Source: Limnoperna fortunei (Eukaryota > Mollusca > Bivalvia > Mytilida > Modiolidae). From it: a DNA stretch of 64,000 nucleotides. The DNA is taken from assembly GCA_944474755.1 (NCBI GenBank), contig OX104124.1, forward strand, positions 21,612,452 through 21,676,451, written 5' to 3'. How positions within the stretch are numbered: the first letter of the stretch is position 1; each line of letters opens with the position of its first letter. Made by a program: the position numbers and the translations under genes. The notes under the pieces were generated by a model that was not told the DNA's origin, searched no databases, and saw nothing but the letters and a program-made list of their open reading frames with translations. Of the stretch, positions 47,490 through 60,475 are shown piece by piece.

Positions 47490-48449
47490 GTGCCAGATGA
47501 AATATCAGCTCGCATTTTAAAAGAATATGCTCATGAATTTGCCCCCCATTTAACCTATTTCTTCAATATTTCTCTTAATAGAGGTGAAGTACCGACTGAC
47601 TGGAAACAAGCTAATGTCATCCCTGTCTTCAAAAAGGGTGAGAAATATCTACCTGTTAACTACCGCCCAGTTTCACTGCATATGATGTAAAGTTTTGGAG
47701 CATATTAAACTTACTCAAACTTACTCAAACATCTTGAGCTCTATGACATACTTGTAGACTGCCAACATGGCTTCAGGGCAATGAGAAGCTGTGAAACCCA
47801 ACTTCTCTCACTCACTCATAAACTTACTAGCAACCTTCATGCAGGTACACAAATAGATCTCACAATTCTTGACTTTTCTAAGGCATTTGATAATGTACTC
47901 AACAAGCGACTACTCTGCAAGCTCGACAACTATTATATAAGATCTTCCACACTGAAAAGGATGGAATCTTTCTTGAACAATAGAATGCAGCATGTAGTTC
48001 TTGATGGGAAGACCTCTTGCAAACTCCCGGTAGTCAGTGGGGTTCCCCATGGATCTGTTCTGGGACCCCTCCTTTTCTTAATATTTATTAATGCAACTGT
48101 TTCTTCTCAAACACGCTTATTTGCTGATGACTGTATTCTTTACAGGCCTATAAAACAACTCTCCGACTGCAAAACACTCCAAACCGATCTGGATTCACTG
48201 GCAAATTGGGAAAAACAATGGGGCATGAAATTCAACCAAGAAAAATGCAATTCTATGTCTGTCACCCGTTCAAAAAGACCACACAAGTACAAATACATCA
48301 TTAAGGGCCATACTCTTGAATCAGTCGACACCGCAAAATATCTCGGAGTCACCATTACATCAAGCTTGACATGGAATGCCCATATTGATAACGTAACATC
48401 AAAGGCACATAAGTTACTTCTTAAGAAGAAACCTACACATAAAAAATGA
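47490..48449 (+). pseudogene. Reverse transcriptase region of the LINE
   Basis: Same frame before and after a short damaged stretch (47690-47780) with two stops and a small duplication. The finger region gives DWKQANVIPVFKKG and NYRPVSL. Motif A is DFSKAFDNV; motif B is GVPHGSVLGPLLFLIF with His for the usual Gln in PQG. Motif C is LFADD with both catalytic Asp present; motif E is KYLGV. The frame breaks after KAHKLLLKK near 48435. Not functional. Confidence 0.85.
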
Positions 48450-49047
48450 ACAAACTAAACGTATGGCATATAAATCACTGGTAAGATCACAATTGGAATA
48501 CGGTTCTACCATTTGGTCACCTTACAATAAAAAACACATGCAACAAGAAGAAAAAGTACAGCGTAGAGGAGCAAGGTACACAACATGCAGATAGCATAAT
48601 ACCAGCAGTGTTAGCTCCATGTTGGAACACCTATAGTTACCAACCCTAGAAACACACAGAAATATAGCCAATGTAACTATGCTCTGTAAGATATCAAACA
48701 ACCTAGTTGCAATAAATCCAGATCTATACACATCAAGACTTTCTGCCACAAGACACAGTACGTCAACTGTTCAACACCTCAACAGATTATTTCGAATTCA
48801 GTTTTTCCCCACACTGTCGTTCTTTGGAATGCCTTGCCACCAGGCATTGCATCTGCAAGCACATTGGATCAGTTTAAAATACTGATCCAAACGCACTACA
48901 ATTAAACAATGGTTTCAACTCTGTATGTATGTAAATATGTTTATTTTATTATAGTTAATTTTTCCATTTGTGTTAAACTGTAAGTCTGTTCACGCCGTTG
49001 CATAGTCGTCAACTTTGACGGAGCAATGTATCATGTAGATGTAGACA

Positions 49048-49837
49048 AATCAGTTTCAAATATCGTCCGCCTTCTAGTATAGACAGTACGTTACAATTCT
49101 TCCTAACTCTGTGATTGATTTATAGGTTACTGCCTGCCTTTATAAATGAACTAGTTTTTAAGCAGTTTGGTTATTATCTAAACCTTACTCTTAGATTATA
49201 ATATAAAACAGAAAAAAATCGAATTCAAGTTTTTCTTCGAGTTTCCGGAGACATATCCGGAACTGATAAAAAATATTAGTTGTATTTCCGGTTCTGATTT
49301 TTGTCAGTTAAAGGTGTCAAGACTTTAAAGGGGACCAATCAAGTTTGGAACATATAAGAAAATAGTACTTTAAAACAAAATAGTCCTGTTTATCTTAGTG
49401 TATATTAAAAACAACTAACTGGATTTTAATGAATGAAAGTTTTTCTGAAAGGTGAATATATTAGAAAAATTTTGAGTCCTAACTTGCTTTGTTCTAATGG
49501 TGTTTAGTATGTTTTATGTCACATGCACTACAAGACCTATAAACCAAGATTTTCTGAAAAGAAAGAGCTATTTTTAGAGTGGGGTTTACCCCGGAAGCTG
49601 GTTTTCTCTTGAAAGGTTTTAAAGAGGTCATGAAATTTTGAGAGAACATAGGCCTGTCACGTACGATTCTGGATATATGATGTCGGTCAAGTTGCACTTA
49701 AGGTAAAAGAGCTGCTCTAATTAAAAAAATAACAAATTTAGTAGAAAATCTTAAAGAATTGGATTAGTGTTTACACACTTTAAATCGAAAACAGCTTGTG
49801 AAACAATTATATATTTCAAATAATTTAACCGTTCACA
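49048..49837 (+). promoter_or_regulatory. Upstream region of XRN1
   Basis: 790 bp between the LINE and the XRN1 start codon. Three ETS-type CCGGAA sites (TTTCCGG, TCCGGAA, TTTCCGG) lie within about 60 bp near 49240-49300. No TATA box stands out. The promoter location is inferred; transcription start not known. Confidence 0.3.
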
Positions 49838-49912
49838 ATGGGCGTCCCGAAATTCTATAGATGGATAAGTGAACGATATCCATGCTTAAGTGAAACTGTT
49901 AAGGAACTACAG
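49838..49912 (+). CDS. XRN1: 5'-3' exoribonuclease 1, exon 1
   Basis: ATG exon of 25 codons starting MGVPKFYRWISERYPC and ending in front of a GTATCA donor, phase 0. The N-terminal Met-Gly-Val-Pro-Lys-Phe-Tyr-Arg-Trp is the XRN1 form; the nuclear paralogue XRN2 has a different reading (PAFFRW). XRN1 is the cytoplasmic processive exonuclease that degrades decapped, 5'-monophosphate RNA. The N-terminal segment lines the active-site pocket, and the start is fixed by family conservation. Confidence 0.93.
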
Positions 49913-52900
49913 GTATCAAAAACACAAAAACAACATATGTCGAGTGCAGTAGCTGAATTTCACAACGGTTGCGTAGGGATGGAACATGAATTTTTCAAAA
50001 CCACTCTTTGTGTGAAAAAAACTATGTAATGTTGAATCCATTAATAAAACAAGATAGAAACAGTTTAAATTTTCAATTTATCTTAAGAAATAAAAAAATG
50101 ACAGTCATTTTACGAAATATCCAATTGGAGTCGTTTTCTATAAAACTGATTCTCATTATTCTGTTTTGAAAAATGTCATTTCAGCCTTATCTTGCACATG
50201 ATGCATCAAAAATTGCATTTCAAACACTTAAAACAGCTTTTAATTGCAACCAATAATAGTCTCATTGCTCTGATTAAAAAAGAAAAGAAATTTCAGCTAT
50301 AACACTAGGCCAGATCCAATATATATTTTTACAAAATCTGTTGAAGAGCGTAATAAGGGGAGATAAGCGTGATACTGAAAAAACCTATAAATTTTAACCT
50401 AATTACAGTCATTCTGCCTGGCTTTCAAGAATTTGTAACAAAAGTAAGCCCTTACTTCTATAAAATTGCCTTTCTGAAGTTTTCTCAAAGATTCTGTACC
50501 GCCGGTTTCTGCATCAAAACAATCTGTTGAAGAGCGTAATAAGGGGAGATAAGCGTGATATTGAAAACCTATCAATTTTCAAACAAATATTTTGCAATCA
50601 AAACGGCTATTATCTTTGATTAAATTAAGTTTATTTTATTCTAAAATTATGAAATTTTAAGTGTCAAAAATATACAATATGTATAACAAGATTTAGTATA
50701 ATTTCAAGATTAGTTAAATGTTTAGTAAGTTTTTTCCCTTTTGGAGCCTCTTTTTCTTTAAACTATTGATATACATATTCATTGATATCTCATGAATAAT
50801 AATTAAGAATGATTCGAACTTTTCTGGGTTTATCTGTTAAAAGAAAGGCCGTAATTAGAGGGTACCCAACCACAATTTTACCGCGCAAAATCGGAATCAT
50901 AAAATAAGCATTAGCTGGAGTTATCTTTTCCTTACATTTCCGTCGCTACGGTTGCGTTATGTTTTGTATTCTAAAATAACGTTGCATTTAACAACATCTA
51001 AACTTGTTCTTTCTTCGTTGTTGTATTCTTGTAAACCATAAAGTCATACCTTTTACTAAAATTTGAAACCGGGAAAACAAGACTAGTATATATTTATATT
51101 TGAGTATTGTATATAATACTCATATACTAATATTGTTGTTGCCAAGTTCAGGTGATCCTCTTGTACTACAAGTTGTAACAGGGGAGCTGGTGGGATCCCT
51201 TCTACCTTTAGTGGTAGTCCATGTTTGCATTGAAGTTGATCATGACACACTTTTTGTGTTTGTACAGTAATTGTCTACAGTAGAAGAACTGGTTATTGCG
51301 CGTCTGGTGATTCTGCACATGTATCTAACAATTTCAGTATTATTTAAAATATATATATATTTAATTTAACCTTCCCTGGACAAATTTTGGTCTTTATATT
51401 ACATTTTCAAATGTTTTAATTCTGTAGAGTAATTTTTATAAACATGAATTCGTTTCTTAAATATAATAAAAAAACGCTAACCTGAAAGACACGATCTTTA
51501 AAACTTCAATCAATCTTTAATATATCAGTGTTTAACTTTAGAATTGTTAGATATAAAAATCTTTTCTTAATTCAATCCTGTATTGATTTTTTATGCACAT
51601 GCGCAATATCACCGGACATACAATTGTTTTACATAAAACCAGGTAATGCTGAACAAAATGACAAAATTAAATACTTTGCCAAAAGAACTTAACAAATTGG
51701 ATTGTATGTTTTAAAAATTATGTATTCAAAGATAAAAACTTTCAATTTTCTTGAATAAATATTTTTTCTGAAACTAAAAAAATTAACACAAATTTCCTAG
51801 GTGCGTGATAACACGGGACTTTTCTGTAAGTCACAATTAATGATTAAGATATTTTTAAAAATAAAATATCTACTTAGACAAGCTCAGGGGTCGCCTTATC
51901 GTGGTCCCACTTCGCCCTCGATCATCTTCAAAAGCGACGTGAAGTAGCCTTTTCATTTTGTTGAATCGCCCAATTTCGCCATCATTTTATTCCCACTTTG
52001 GTAAGAAATCTTCATATTTTTGATACTGGGTAATGTTTATTATGTTTCAAACCACAAAGTTCAACTAGTACCCGTTTAACTTTTATTTGATATATAAAGT
52101 GTAGATTTAAATACGTCTGGAAACCAGTTCAGAGCAAAAGAACGTGTGAAATTTTCGGAACCGATATGAATTTGGAGCCAGATATTGCAAATATACTTTG
52201 CTGATAGTGTTGAAATGAGTATTGCAATGATAGAAACGTAGTAAAAATATTATTTTAGCAGTTACTGAAAAAAAATGTTAAATATGTTTAAATACTTTTA
52301 ATAGTGAATTTTACAATTTTACATCTTTCCGTTAACTACATAATATATTATGCGTCACAATGATGTAATTTTCTACTTCTTGTTCTAATATAACTTCATT
52401 ATAATTCAATCAATTTATGTACCAATGACAAAGAAACATTTATTTTAATGAACAGTTTTGTGACAGTTGATTCTCTTTTTATTGTTATGTTTAATATAAT
52501 GTATTTATGAAAATGTGTGATAGAAGTATACTGAATAGTTAAGCAAATCTTTGATAGTTTATCTTCAATAAATTCATCTGCTAAAAAACATATAACAATA
52601 AAAATGCAAATGCCAACACTTATTTTAAAAAATCCCAAAGAAATCAGGATGCTTTCGCGACATATAATGCAACTTCTCCGCGTTGTCCAACCACTTCTTC
52701 CTGTTCTATACTCACTTCTCCCTGTCGGCCACCCAAAAGAGTAGTGACTTTTCCCTATAATTTTGAGCCAGCATGAGTCTTGAAGCTAACAGTTCTAAAA
52801 TAAATTAACAGTAATAGTACAATTCAGCTCAAAGAGGAAAGAGCAATAAACCAAAACAAATATACTATAAATTCCACCCTATTTCAGCTAAAGGGAAAAT

Positions 52901-55524
52901 ATACTTTTTGTTGTGTCCTGAAAATTTTTGATAAAAGACGTGTTGATAAAGTGATCTTTAAGTGTCTGGAGACCATCCTTTTTTATACTTGTAATTACAC
53001 ATTTCTTATGAAAGTCACAATCTTGGATGTCTCTCCTGTTTGCCTTGTACATGTAGATTCAATATTCATACATCATGTACGTATAAATTGTAAAAAAGTA
53101 TCAAATTAATTTGTACGAGCCTAAGAAACAAACAGGTAGAAATCTGAGGCTCTGTTTATCATTTCTCATCTGTTTCGCTGGGAGTACAAATAAACTTGAT
53201 ATTTTCTGTCAATGTATGAATATAGTTTTTATCCTGCAACCCTAAATTACATTTTACACTAATGGAAAACTTTTAAAAAAATACACTTCTAGACGACTTC
53301 TTAGTGATAGCCTGAGGTCACTAACAAATATTGTATTCCACAACATGTCGTAAACCAAAACAGAATACTATATATCGTAAGAAGTGAGGAAAGGGTACCA
53401 GGAGACTTTAACTTTATTCGGCACTGCCGAATATAACAAAAATTTATTCTGCTACCCTTATTGGACAGCAAATGAACTGAATGCACGATAAAACTAAATA
53501 AATGTAGTTCTGTAGGGTCAAGGGTGACCTGTTTGCAGTTCGGTTCAAACTGCAACTAACTTGGAAGTAAAAACTATTGATACCTTAAAAGGCAATTTTA
53601 GCTAAACCTAGACCGACGTCATCATTTAAACAAAAGGTAAGACTAGGGAATTACTGGTACTTGTAGTAATACATGTAGTTGAGGTTCATATAAGATTTTT
53701 TTTAAATATGGTCACTTCTTGTCAGCACATATGTATCAAAATTATAGGATTCAACACTAATGCTATTCCACTAGCCCAGTTAAATACGGTAGTCTGAATA
53801 GGCTAGTGGTTTTGTAAGTCACCTTATCGTTATTTGTTTTGTTCAAATGATAAAGCAAGTTGAATTCGACCTGCCATTGATAAGTTTATAATCAAACTGG
53901 TTTTTTTTCTGGTCTTTCATTGATACTTTATCATCAGTAATTTAAACTGCTAAAAATAAAATCATCTAAAAATACACTGCACATGCCAACTTTATGAAGA
54001 AAAAAATGACTGTTTTCCATCATAATGCAACTTCTCCCTGTTGTCCACCTACTTCTCCCTGTAAGCTAAGAAAAATGACCTCTCTATAATTTTGACATAG
54101 TGTGATCACTGCAGCTACAGTATAAGAGAAGTGACTTTTTAGTTCTACCTACTAAGAAGTATATTTCTGACACACTACATGTGTATGAGCTCTGGTTTAG
54201 TGTTATTTTGGAAACAGTTGTTTGCAGAGCTACAAGTGAAGTGTAGTTAGTCTTGTTGAGGGCTAGAAACAAGACCAAAATGTCATTTTTAACAACATAT
54301 CTGTATAAGTGTAATGGTGTTCTTGAGATACTAGTATTATTGACTTAGGTTTTCACCTTCTCTTCACTTAAGTTGCCATCTTTCTTGCATGCAAAATGTC
54401 TTGCTACAAAAAGTACATCCTTTGTCATTCTTTTTTATTGCATTGCTTATGTTTACAAATATGTTTCACAAGACATTTGTATATCTATTCTATTGGCATC
54501 ATAAATTTGAGACAGTATACATTATATGTTTGTAACTTACAACTTGTATTGTTTTCATTGTTTGCTTACTTTCATTTACTTTCCTTTGACGTATTAAATG
54601 ACTTTTATTCTAAATTTATATTTCATTCTGACCTAACACTTATTGGTATATGGTATGTCACAAAAGCCTATTACATTGTTGCATAGCTAATTTGCAATGT
54701 ACCGTACACTCAGTTTGTAATCGTTTTCAAATCCTGCACCAAGGACGTCTTTTAACTGGCTACAGTATGTCCTTTACAATAATTGTATCCTGCCTCGGTG
54801 AAATGAACTGATTTTCTATCAACCCAAAATTTATTTTGTATCCTGCCTGGTTAAAATCACATGATTTTCTACCAACCCTGAAATTTTCTTGTATCTTCCT
54901 TGGCACCGTATTATTTGGTGCCAAATACACCAACAGGCTTCCCCCGCCAGCTTTGTTTGGCATACAGCAAGGGTAACATACTTTTCTATGGACTGAAATA
55001 AGTTAATGGAATGAAATTTCATAGCTGGGATAAATTCATTATACTGTAAATTACATGTACAGGGGGGAGCAAAATATAAGGAATGCATAAAAAAATTTCA
55101 TATCCAGTCTTGCCCTAGAGCTGTGAAATTGCTGTAGTTACTATATTTTTCGGTTGTTAGTTTTGGAGTTTGCCAGTTTCTCAGACATTGATTTCTGGAT
55201 TGTCTTTTTCGACAGTTTCCTCTTTGTTTGGTATTTTTTATTACCTTCATTTATTGGATTGTCTTTTTTTACAGTTTCCTCGGTGTTTGGTATTTTATTA
55301 TTATCTTTGTTTATTCCTGCACTACATACATTGTATGTTTTCCTATCCCCCACCCCCCCCCCCCACTGTAACTGACTGTATAACTATATAGTGTACAAAA
55401 GGTGAAGAACAGTTCCATGAAGTCACTATAAATAATAGGTCACACCAATGCAAATTATATTACATTATACTTGCATGGCATAAAACACAAGCTCTAACAA
55501 GAAGATGTTGAATGTTAATTTCAG
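49913..55524. other. XRN1 intron 1 (5.6 kb) with local repeats
   Basis: Contains a duplicated ~50-bp segment (TGTTGAAGAGCGTAATAAGG at 50339 and 50524). A second pair of related segments lies at 52665-52790 and 54022-54110 (AATGCAACTTCTCC, TATAATTTTGA). There is a 53-bp tandem (54785-54905, GTATCCTGCCT), a 63-bp tandem (55198-55320, GGATTGTCTTTTT) and a C-run near 55350. No open frame here shows a domain. Confidence 0.75.
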
Positions 55525-55656
55525 ATTCCAGAGTTTGATAATTTGTATCTTGATATGAATGGCATCATACACACATGTTCCCACCCCGATCATGGCAATG
55601 CACATTTTCGTATCACACTTCAGGAAATTTTCGAAGATGTCTGTCACTATATAGAG
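55525..55656 (+). CDS. XRN1: XRN1 exon 2
   Basis: 44 codons between TTTCAG and GTAAGT, phase 0 at both ends. The translation begins IPEFDNLYLDMNGIIHTC and continues SHPDHGNAHFRITL and EIFEDVCHYIE. It includes the first catalytic metal-binding Asp (the D of LYLDMN) and the conserved NGIIH.C.HP block. Confidence 0.93.
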
Positions 55657-56480
55657 GTAAGTCGGAGCATTTCTTAATACATGTATGTTTTACAGGTTTT
55701 GTGCTTGATCTTTAAGATTTACATATCTATAACACAAACAGGAAGTAACCCTTTGATACAACAGAGATTTCAACAATGACAAGAAAGCTTCAGGGTGTAC
55801 TTGACTCAATCTGTTGACCAACTGAAAGGGAATACATGTAGTTTATTACCAATTATTATAGAAAGTTTGTGCCTGACTCAAAGTCCAGTGTTACATGAGA
55901 TGGTGCACTTGGCTCATGGCCTAATAAGATCTGTTTTACATGATATTAGGAATTTGACACAGATTGACAATTCAGTGAGATAAGTTTACAATCTACTGAG
56001 ATGGTGGCACTAGACTTTACTTGTCTATTCTCAATAGTACACTATAGCTTAAGTTGATCTTGTGCATCCATCCCTCCACGATGTCAGCAAACCACTTTAC
56101 TTGACCTACAGTTATTTTTTAACAATATAGTGAACATTAAATGCTAATCTGATTTTTTTTTAAATAATTTACTTACAAGTCTATTCTAAAGTTCAAAGAG
56201 TTGACAATGTTTAGATGCTAAAAGTCTAGCCCATCCTTGGCGACACTGTGTATGTGGATAGACCTGGGCTGTAGGTTATGTAGAGTTATTGATAGCATGC
56301 CTAAGACATCAATTGTATGATAATAAATCTGAAGATCATTCATAGATTTTCATTTATGTCGTGTGAACATATATAAGGATTTTGTATAAAATTTAATAAA
56401 AATCAGATATGTATGTACATGAATTTTTTTTAGAACAATTATCCAACTAATCACAATTAGATTTCAAATCTTTTTTTCAG

Positions 56481-56581
56481 TTTTTGTATCGTATCATAAA
56501 ACCCCGAAAAGTATTCTTCATGGCTATTGACGGAGTTGCACCAAGAGCCAAGATGAATCAACAGAGAGGAAGAAGATTTAG
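56481..56581 (+). CDS. XRN1: XRN1 exon 3
   Basis: Acceptor TTTTTTTCAG, donor GTATAA; ends in phase 2. Encodes [20 protein letters not shown] and then [13 protein letters not shown]. This holds the [14 protein letters not shown] motif with the second catalytic Asp and the basic residues that grip the RNA 5' phosphate. Followed by a poly-C tract in the intron (56588-56603). Confidence 0.93.
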
Positions 56582-57438
56582 GTATAACACCCCCCCCCCC
56601 CCAAAAAAAAAATATTTTAGTAACCTTATTTTCTTTTAAAAAAATTACATTTTATATATCGGTAGGTAATTAATATTTCAGTCATTTAAAATGCACTTAA
56701 ATTTATTCAATTTTCCTATTTCCTTATTAATATACGAACTAATTCTAACTAAAAATGAATTTTGCACTGGCTCCCCTTTTTGTTGTACCGTTGTGAAGCT
56801 CTAACTAACAACATCCCATTTCAGGTCATCTTAGATTGAACTTTTGATATAAATATGATCCAATGAAAAATTTGGGCATCCCCCAAAAATGTACCAATCA
56901 AACGTAACCTTTTATCGTAACTTCGGTATATTGATGACAGTGGTACATTGGTCAGTTTGGTAAATGCCAGAGAGACGCAGAGTAATAATAGAGTATTCAT
57001 TTACACCAAAGGTGGGTCTAGCTGATTTTTATCGACACAAAAGTTCAGTCTGAGTTGACCAATAATGGGATGTTGTTAGATCCTCTTGTCATCAAAAACA
57101 AAAAGGACAGAGCAAGTGAGTGAGTGCATATAACAGTGACGAATTCATTGATTTGTATGTAGGTGTATGTGTTCACATAATCTGTTCACTTACCCTCCTT
57201 GACAATCACAGTAGTGCAATCTTTCTTGCAACGAATACTTGTACATGTGTATCAGCACAAAGAAGGGTGTTTAATAGTATTGTTATTTGTTTATTAAATC
57301 AATAACTTCACCTGCTCCACATTAGTAAGTGAACAGCTAATTACACAAGCTTAGTGCCAGCAATCAAATCACTAGACTGAAAGTTGAACCTGTCAAGCCC
57401 TACATGACAGTTTATAAATATAATGTCTTGATGTACAG

Positions 57439-57536
57439 ATCTGCAAGGGAAGCTGAAGAGTTTGAGAGAAAAGCCAAAGAATCAGGTGAGATTCTACCTC
57501 CGGAAAAAAGATTTGATTCAAACTGTATAACACCAG
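57439..57536 (+). CDS. XRN1: XRN1 exon 4
   Basis: Acceptor TGTACAG, donor GTATGT; starts by completing the split Arg codon from exon 3 and ends in phase 1. Encodes SAREAEEFERKAKESGEILP and then PEKRFDSNCITP. This is the conserved RRFRSAxEA region and FDSNCITPG. The downstream partner should begin with a GTEFM-type segment, which is not seen (see the XRN1 finding). Confidence 0.9.
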
Positions 57537-57837
57537 GTATGTTATTATAGGCTCTTATTATTTGACCTATTATTTAAACCACCAATGTACATGTAGTTCT
57601 GACAGCATTTAGGACTGGATGTCCTTTATGACATTTCCTGTTGTAACAGTTCCATGTTATGGGTCTTCTGAGAGTGCACAAGTATTGTGTCTTTTATTCT
57701 GACATTCTACCAAACATCGAGCATTTTTACTACTTACTGCAGCTCCTTTCCTGCAATAAAAAACAGGATGAGATGATTGCAAATAAATATTTGTGTCTTA
57801 AAAATCATACTTTTATTTCAATAAAAGGTATATTATG

Positions 57838-58095
57838 AGGGGGTCTCCGTGGCAGAGTGAATAAGGTAGTCTACTGTGATCAAGCGATCTGTCAACACTG
57901 AGTTTGGGGCTTTGAATCTCACTGCAGGCAGGGTGATATTGACTCCAATCTTAATTTAAAAGGATTGCCAGTTTTCCTACCGAAGGTCATGGGTTTTCTA
58001 CCGGTTTTCCGGCTTCCTCCCCCAGTAAAAACTGGACACTATGATATAGCTGAAAAATTGCTGAAAGCGGCATTAAACATCGATCAAAAAATCAA
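57838..58095 (+). mobile_element. tRNA-derived SINE, near full length
   Basis: Head GGGTCTCCGTGGCAGAGTG (tRNA-like), body with GGCAGGGTG, GGATTGCCAGTTTTCCTACC, CCGGCTTCCTCC and AAAAACTGGACACTATGATA, tail GCTGAAAGCGGCATTAAACA and an A-rich end. Inserted in XRN1 intron 4. Confidence 0.85.
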
Positions 58096-58309
58096 AGCAA
58101 AAACAGGTATATTTCAGTATGAATCATCTAGTCCTGGAAAATAATAGAATGCAGGGGCACTGTACTCTGTTTTATTATCTAGAGTGTACTTTGAGGCATA
58201 TCCTTCAGTTCTAACAATATCAGTAGACGTAATGAGGTAACTTGCATTTTAAATTTTAAAAACACAATGAAATTTAAAACTGCCTAATTCCTGAAGCAGG
58301 AAATTGCAG

Positions 58310-58398
58310 TCTACAAGCACTTGAAATACTTTGTAATACATAAGATTTCCACAGATCCATTATGGCATGGAAGAAAGATATACTTGTCAGGACATGCG
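58310..58398 (+). CDS. XRN1: XRN1 exon 5
   Basis: Acceptor AATTGCAG, donor GTAACC; phase 1 at the start and 0 at the end. Encodes (V)YKHLKYFVIHKISTD and PLWHGRKIYLSGHA. It matches the XRN1 stretch H.HLKYFV..KISTD..W....I..SGHE. Compared with the family, about eight residues preceding this segment are missing at the exon 4/5 junction, although the phase fits perfectly. Confidence 0.85.
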
Positions 58399-58494
58399 GT
58401 AACCTAGCAACAGTATACCTCATTCCTAAAAGGCTATGATAGTTGTCTCATTTACAATTAAAAAGACAATGATAATTATTGTATTTTGATATTT

Positions 58495-58700
58495 ATACCC
58501 CCGCTTTGAAGAAGAGGAGGAGTACTGGTTTACCTCTGTCCGTCCGTCCTTCCGTCCGCAACATAAATTTCGTAACAGTTTTTTCAGCAACTACTTATCA
58601 CAACCACTTGAAATTTTATATGTGACCTTACCATGTGGTCCTATATTGCGAGTACAGTTTCAGGTCTGTCGCATGTCTACTTCCTGTTATACTGGTTTAA
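58495..58700 (+). repeat. Dispersed bivalve repeat fragment
   Basis: ACCCCCGCTTTGAAGAAG, then a CCGTCCGTCC-type run, followed by GTAACAGTTTTTTCAGCAAC. A similar sequence type occurs near 6410-6660. Recognised from memory as a widespread mollusc pattern; the element is not named. Confidence 0.45.
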
Positions 58701-59318
58701 ATTAAAACAACACAAATTTCAATCAGTTGTAATCCATCAAACAAAACATGATTCGTGTTTGTCAAAAATATAACAAAACAATTACAGTCCTCTCTTAATG
58801 AAAGAAACTTTCAGATTTGTATATAAACCCTCATGGGGGTTGTTTCCCTTGGGCAAGTCCTTTAATAACAGCCCATCCATTCTGGTTTGCAAATCAGAAT
58901 GTTTCCCTCAAGAAAGGTCCTTACATGTATATTAATTTATGTAGCAAAGACTGCATAGATCAGCATTATCAACTTTCTCTCTATTTTGTTCTTTGTTTTT
59001 TTTTATTTTCTTTGTTTTCTGTGATTTGTTCTTTTGCCTTTTTGCATGATTTGTAGTTCTCTTGTTTTAATTGCTTTAATGAACTGTTAAGGTTGTGTTT
59101 GATTAATCTCCCCTTCTTATATGTTGTATATTTTGGTATATTTGGTATATGAAATGAAAAGTGTCGTGATATATTTATGAGATCACTCAATCTGGTAATC
59201 GTATTATTACACCCTAAAGTTTCACTTTATGATCATATGACTTGTTTTAACACATTTTGAGAACAGTAAAAAAGAATTGAACAAAATAAGTTCTAATAAC
59301 CTTGTTTGCTTTATTTAG

Positions 59319-59429
59319 ACTCCAGGAGAAGGAGAGCACAAAATTATGGACTTTATCAGAATGGAGAGGTCCAGGTCAGGTTATGATCAGAACGCACGAC
59401 ATTGTTTATATGGATTAGATGCTGATTTG
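59319..59429 (+). CDS. XRN1: XRN1 exon 6
   Basis: Acceptor TTATTTAG, donor GTAAGA; phase 0 at both ends, 37 codons. Contains [14 protein letters not shown] and [12 protein letters not shown]. The two Glu of GEGEHK and the two Asp of GLDADL are catalytic metal ligands, and all are present. The ORF continuing past 59429 is intronic. Confidence 0.93.
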
Positions 59430-59754
59430 GTAAGACTTGGAATTATTTTGAAGTTCCAGTTGGACTGCCATTGTTATTTGGAATATATAATAGTTTTAGG
59501 TTGTTCCATTATGGCACGCAGGGTGGTTCTTCATGTTTTATGTTTTAATGGAAAGCTCTAATACAGATCAAATAAATTAATTTCATTCTAAGGGACTTCA
59601 TGGACAGAGTTGTTATGGTACATAATCATCTTTTTTCTATTGTTTCTTTTGAAAATTAACAAAATTGACAAACACACAAATGTGAGGTCTTATATTACAA
59701 CTAAAAAGAATATCACTAAATTTGTTCTCTTATAACCTGATATTATATTTACAG

Positions 59755-59840
59755 ATGATGTTAGGTCTAGCAACACATGAACCTAATTTCTTCTTATTAA
59801 GAGAAGAAGTCAAATTTGGTGGAAAGACTAGCCAGAAAGG
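59755..59840 (+). CDS. XRN1: XRN1 exon 7
   Basis: Acceptor ATTTACAG, donor GTATTA; phase 0 to phase 2. Encodes MMLGLATHEPNFFLLREEV and then KFGGKTSQK. Matches the family block LIMLGL.(S/T)HE..F.LLREEV.FGGK. Confidence 0.92.
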
Positions 59841-60015
59841 GTATTAATTCTAGAACAGGGAAGTAAATTAAAATCAATTTATGAAACTTTAAATTTGCCA
59901 AAAATTTGATTGCACAATTATTAAAATAAAACTTGTATTTTCTGTGTTGAATTTTTGATGTTTGTATTTCATGGTTTAGTCCCATGTTCAATAATAAAGT
60001 ATGGTAAATTACAAT

Positions 60016-60103
60016 AATAAAACTGTTGGATAGGGTTAAACATCACATTTGATTACAGGAATAAAACTTTTGGATAGGGTTAAACATCACATTTGATTAC
60101 TGG
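60016..60103. repeat. 44-bp tandem duplication
   Basis: Two copies of a segment starting AATAAAACTGTTGGATAGG (second copy CTTTTGG) within XRN1 intron 7. Confidence 0.95.
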
Positions 60104-60217
60104 ATAAAAGAATTGTTTCTCAAAACCTAATGTTGAAAGAACTTGTACTGAAATCTTGGATGTATATTTTTTCATGCTGTTTAAAGGGAATTCTTTGTGA
60201 ATTTGTATTTAGTTTTT

Positions 60218-60475
60218 GGGGCCTTGGTGGATGAGTGGTTAAGGTAGTTCGTCAACTATTGATCACATGGTCTTGTCAGCACTGAGATTACAGGCTGGAG
60301 TCTCACTGTGGGCAGGGTGCACATGACTCAATTCTTAATTGACAAGGATTCCCAGTTTTCCTATGGAAGGTCTGGGGTTTACTAAGGGTACTCGGGCTCG
60401 CCCCCAATAAAAGTTGGACACCATAATAAGTTGAAAAATTACTGAAAGTGTCGTTAAACAACATTCAAACAAATA
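60218..60475 (+). mobile_element. tRNA-derived SINE
   Basis: Head GGCCTTGGTGGATGAGTGG; B-box region diverged (AGGCTGGAGTCTCACTG); same body and tail as the copy at 57838. Confidence 0.85.

Larger units (their letters stand above)
46290..49047 (+). mobile_element. Non-LTR retrotransposon (jockey/CR1-like), 5'-truncated and decayed
   Basis: The copy opens with the endonuclease end (LGGDFNIGGINWENSS near 46312), continues with the SDH-like region and linker, then RT, then the C-terminal YKSLVRSQLEYGSTIWSP near 48463 and VVLWNALPPGIA-like sequence near 48815, and a 3' UTR ending ATGTAGATGTAGAC. Several stops and frameshifts make it inactive. The order of motifs is that of jockey-superfamily LINEs; exact clade not assigned. 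Confidence 0.85.

Noticed and set aside
59346..59561. 71-codon stand-alone gene
   Set aside because: The first part is XRN1 exon 6 up to the GTAAGA donor at 59430; the remainder is intron.
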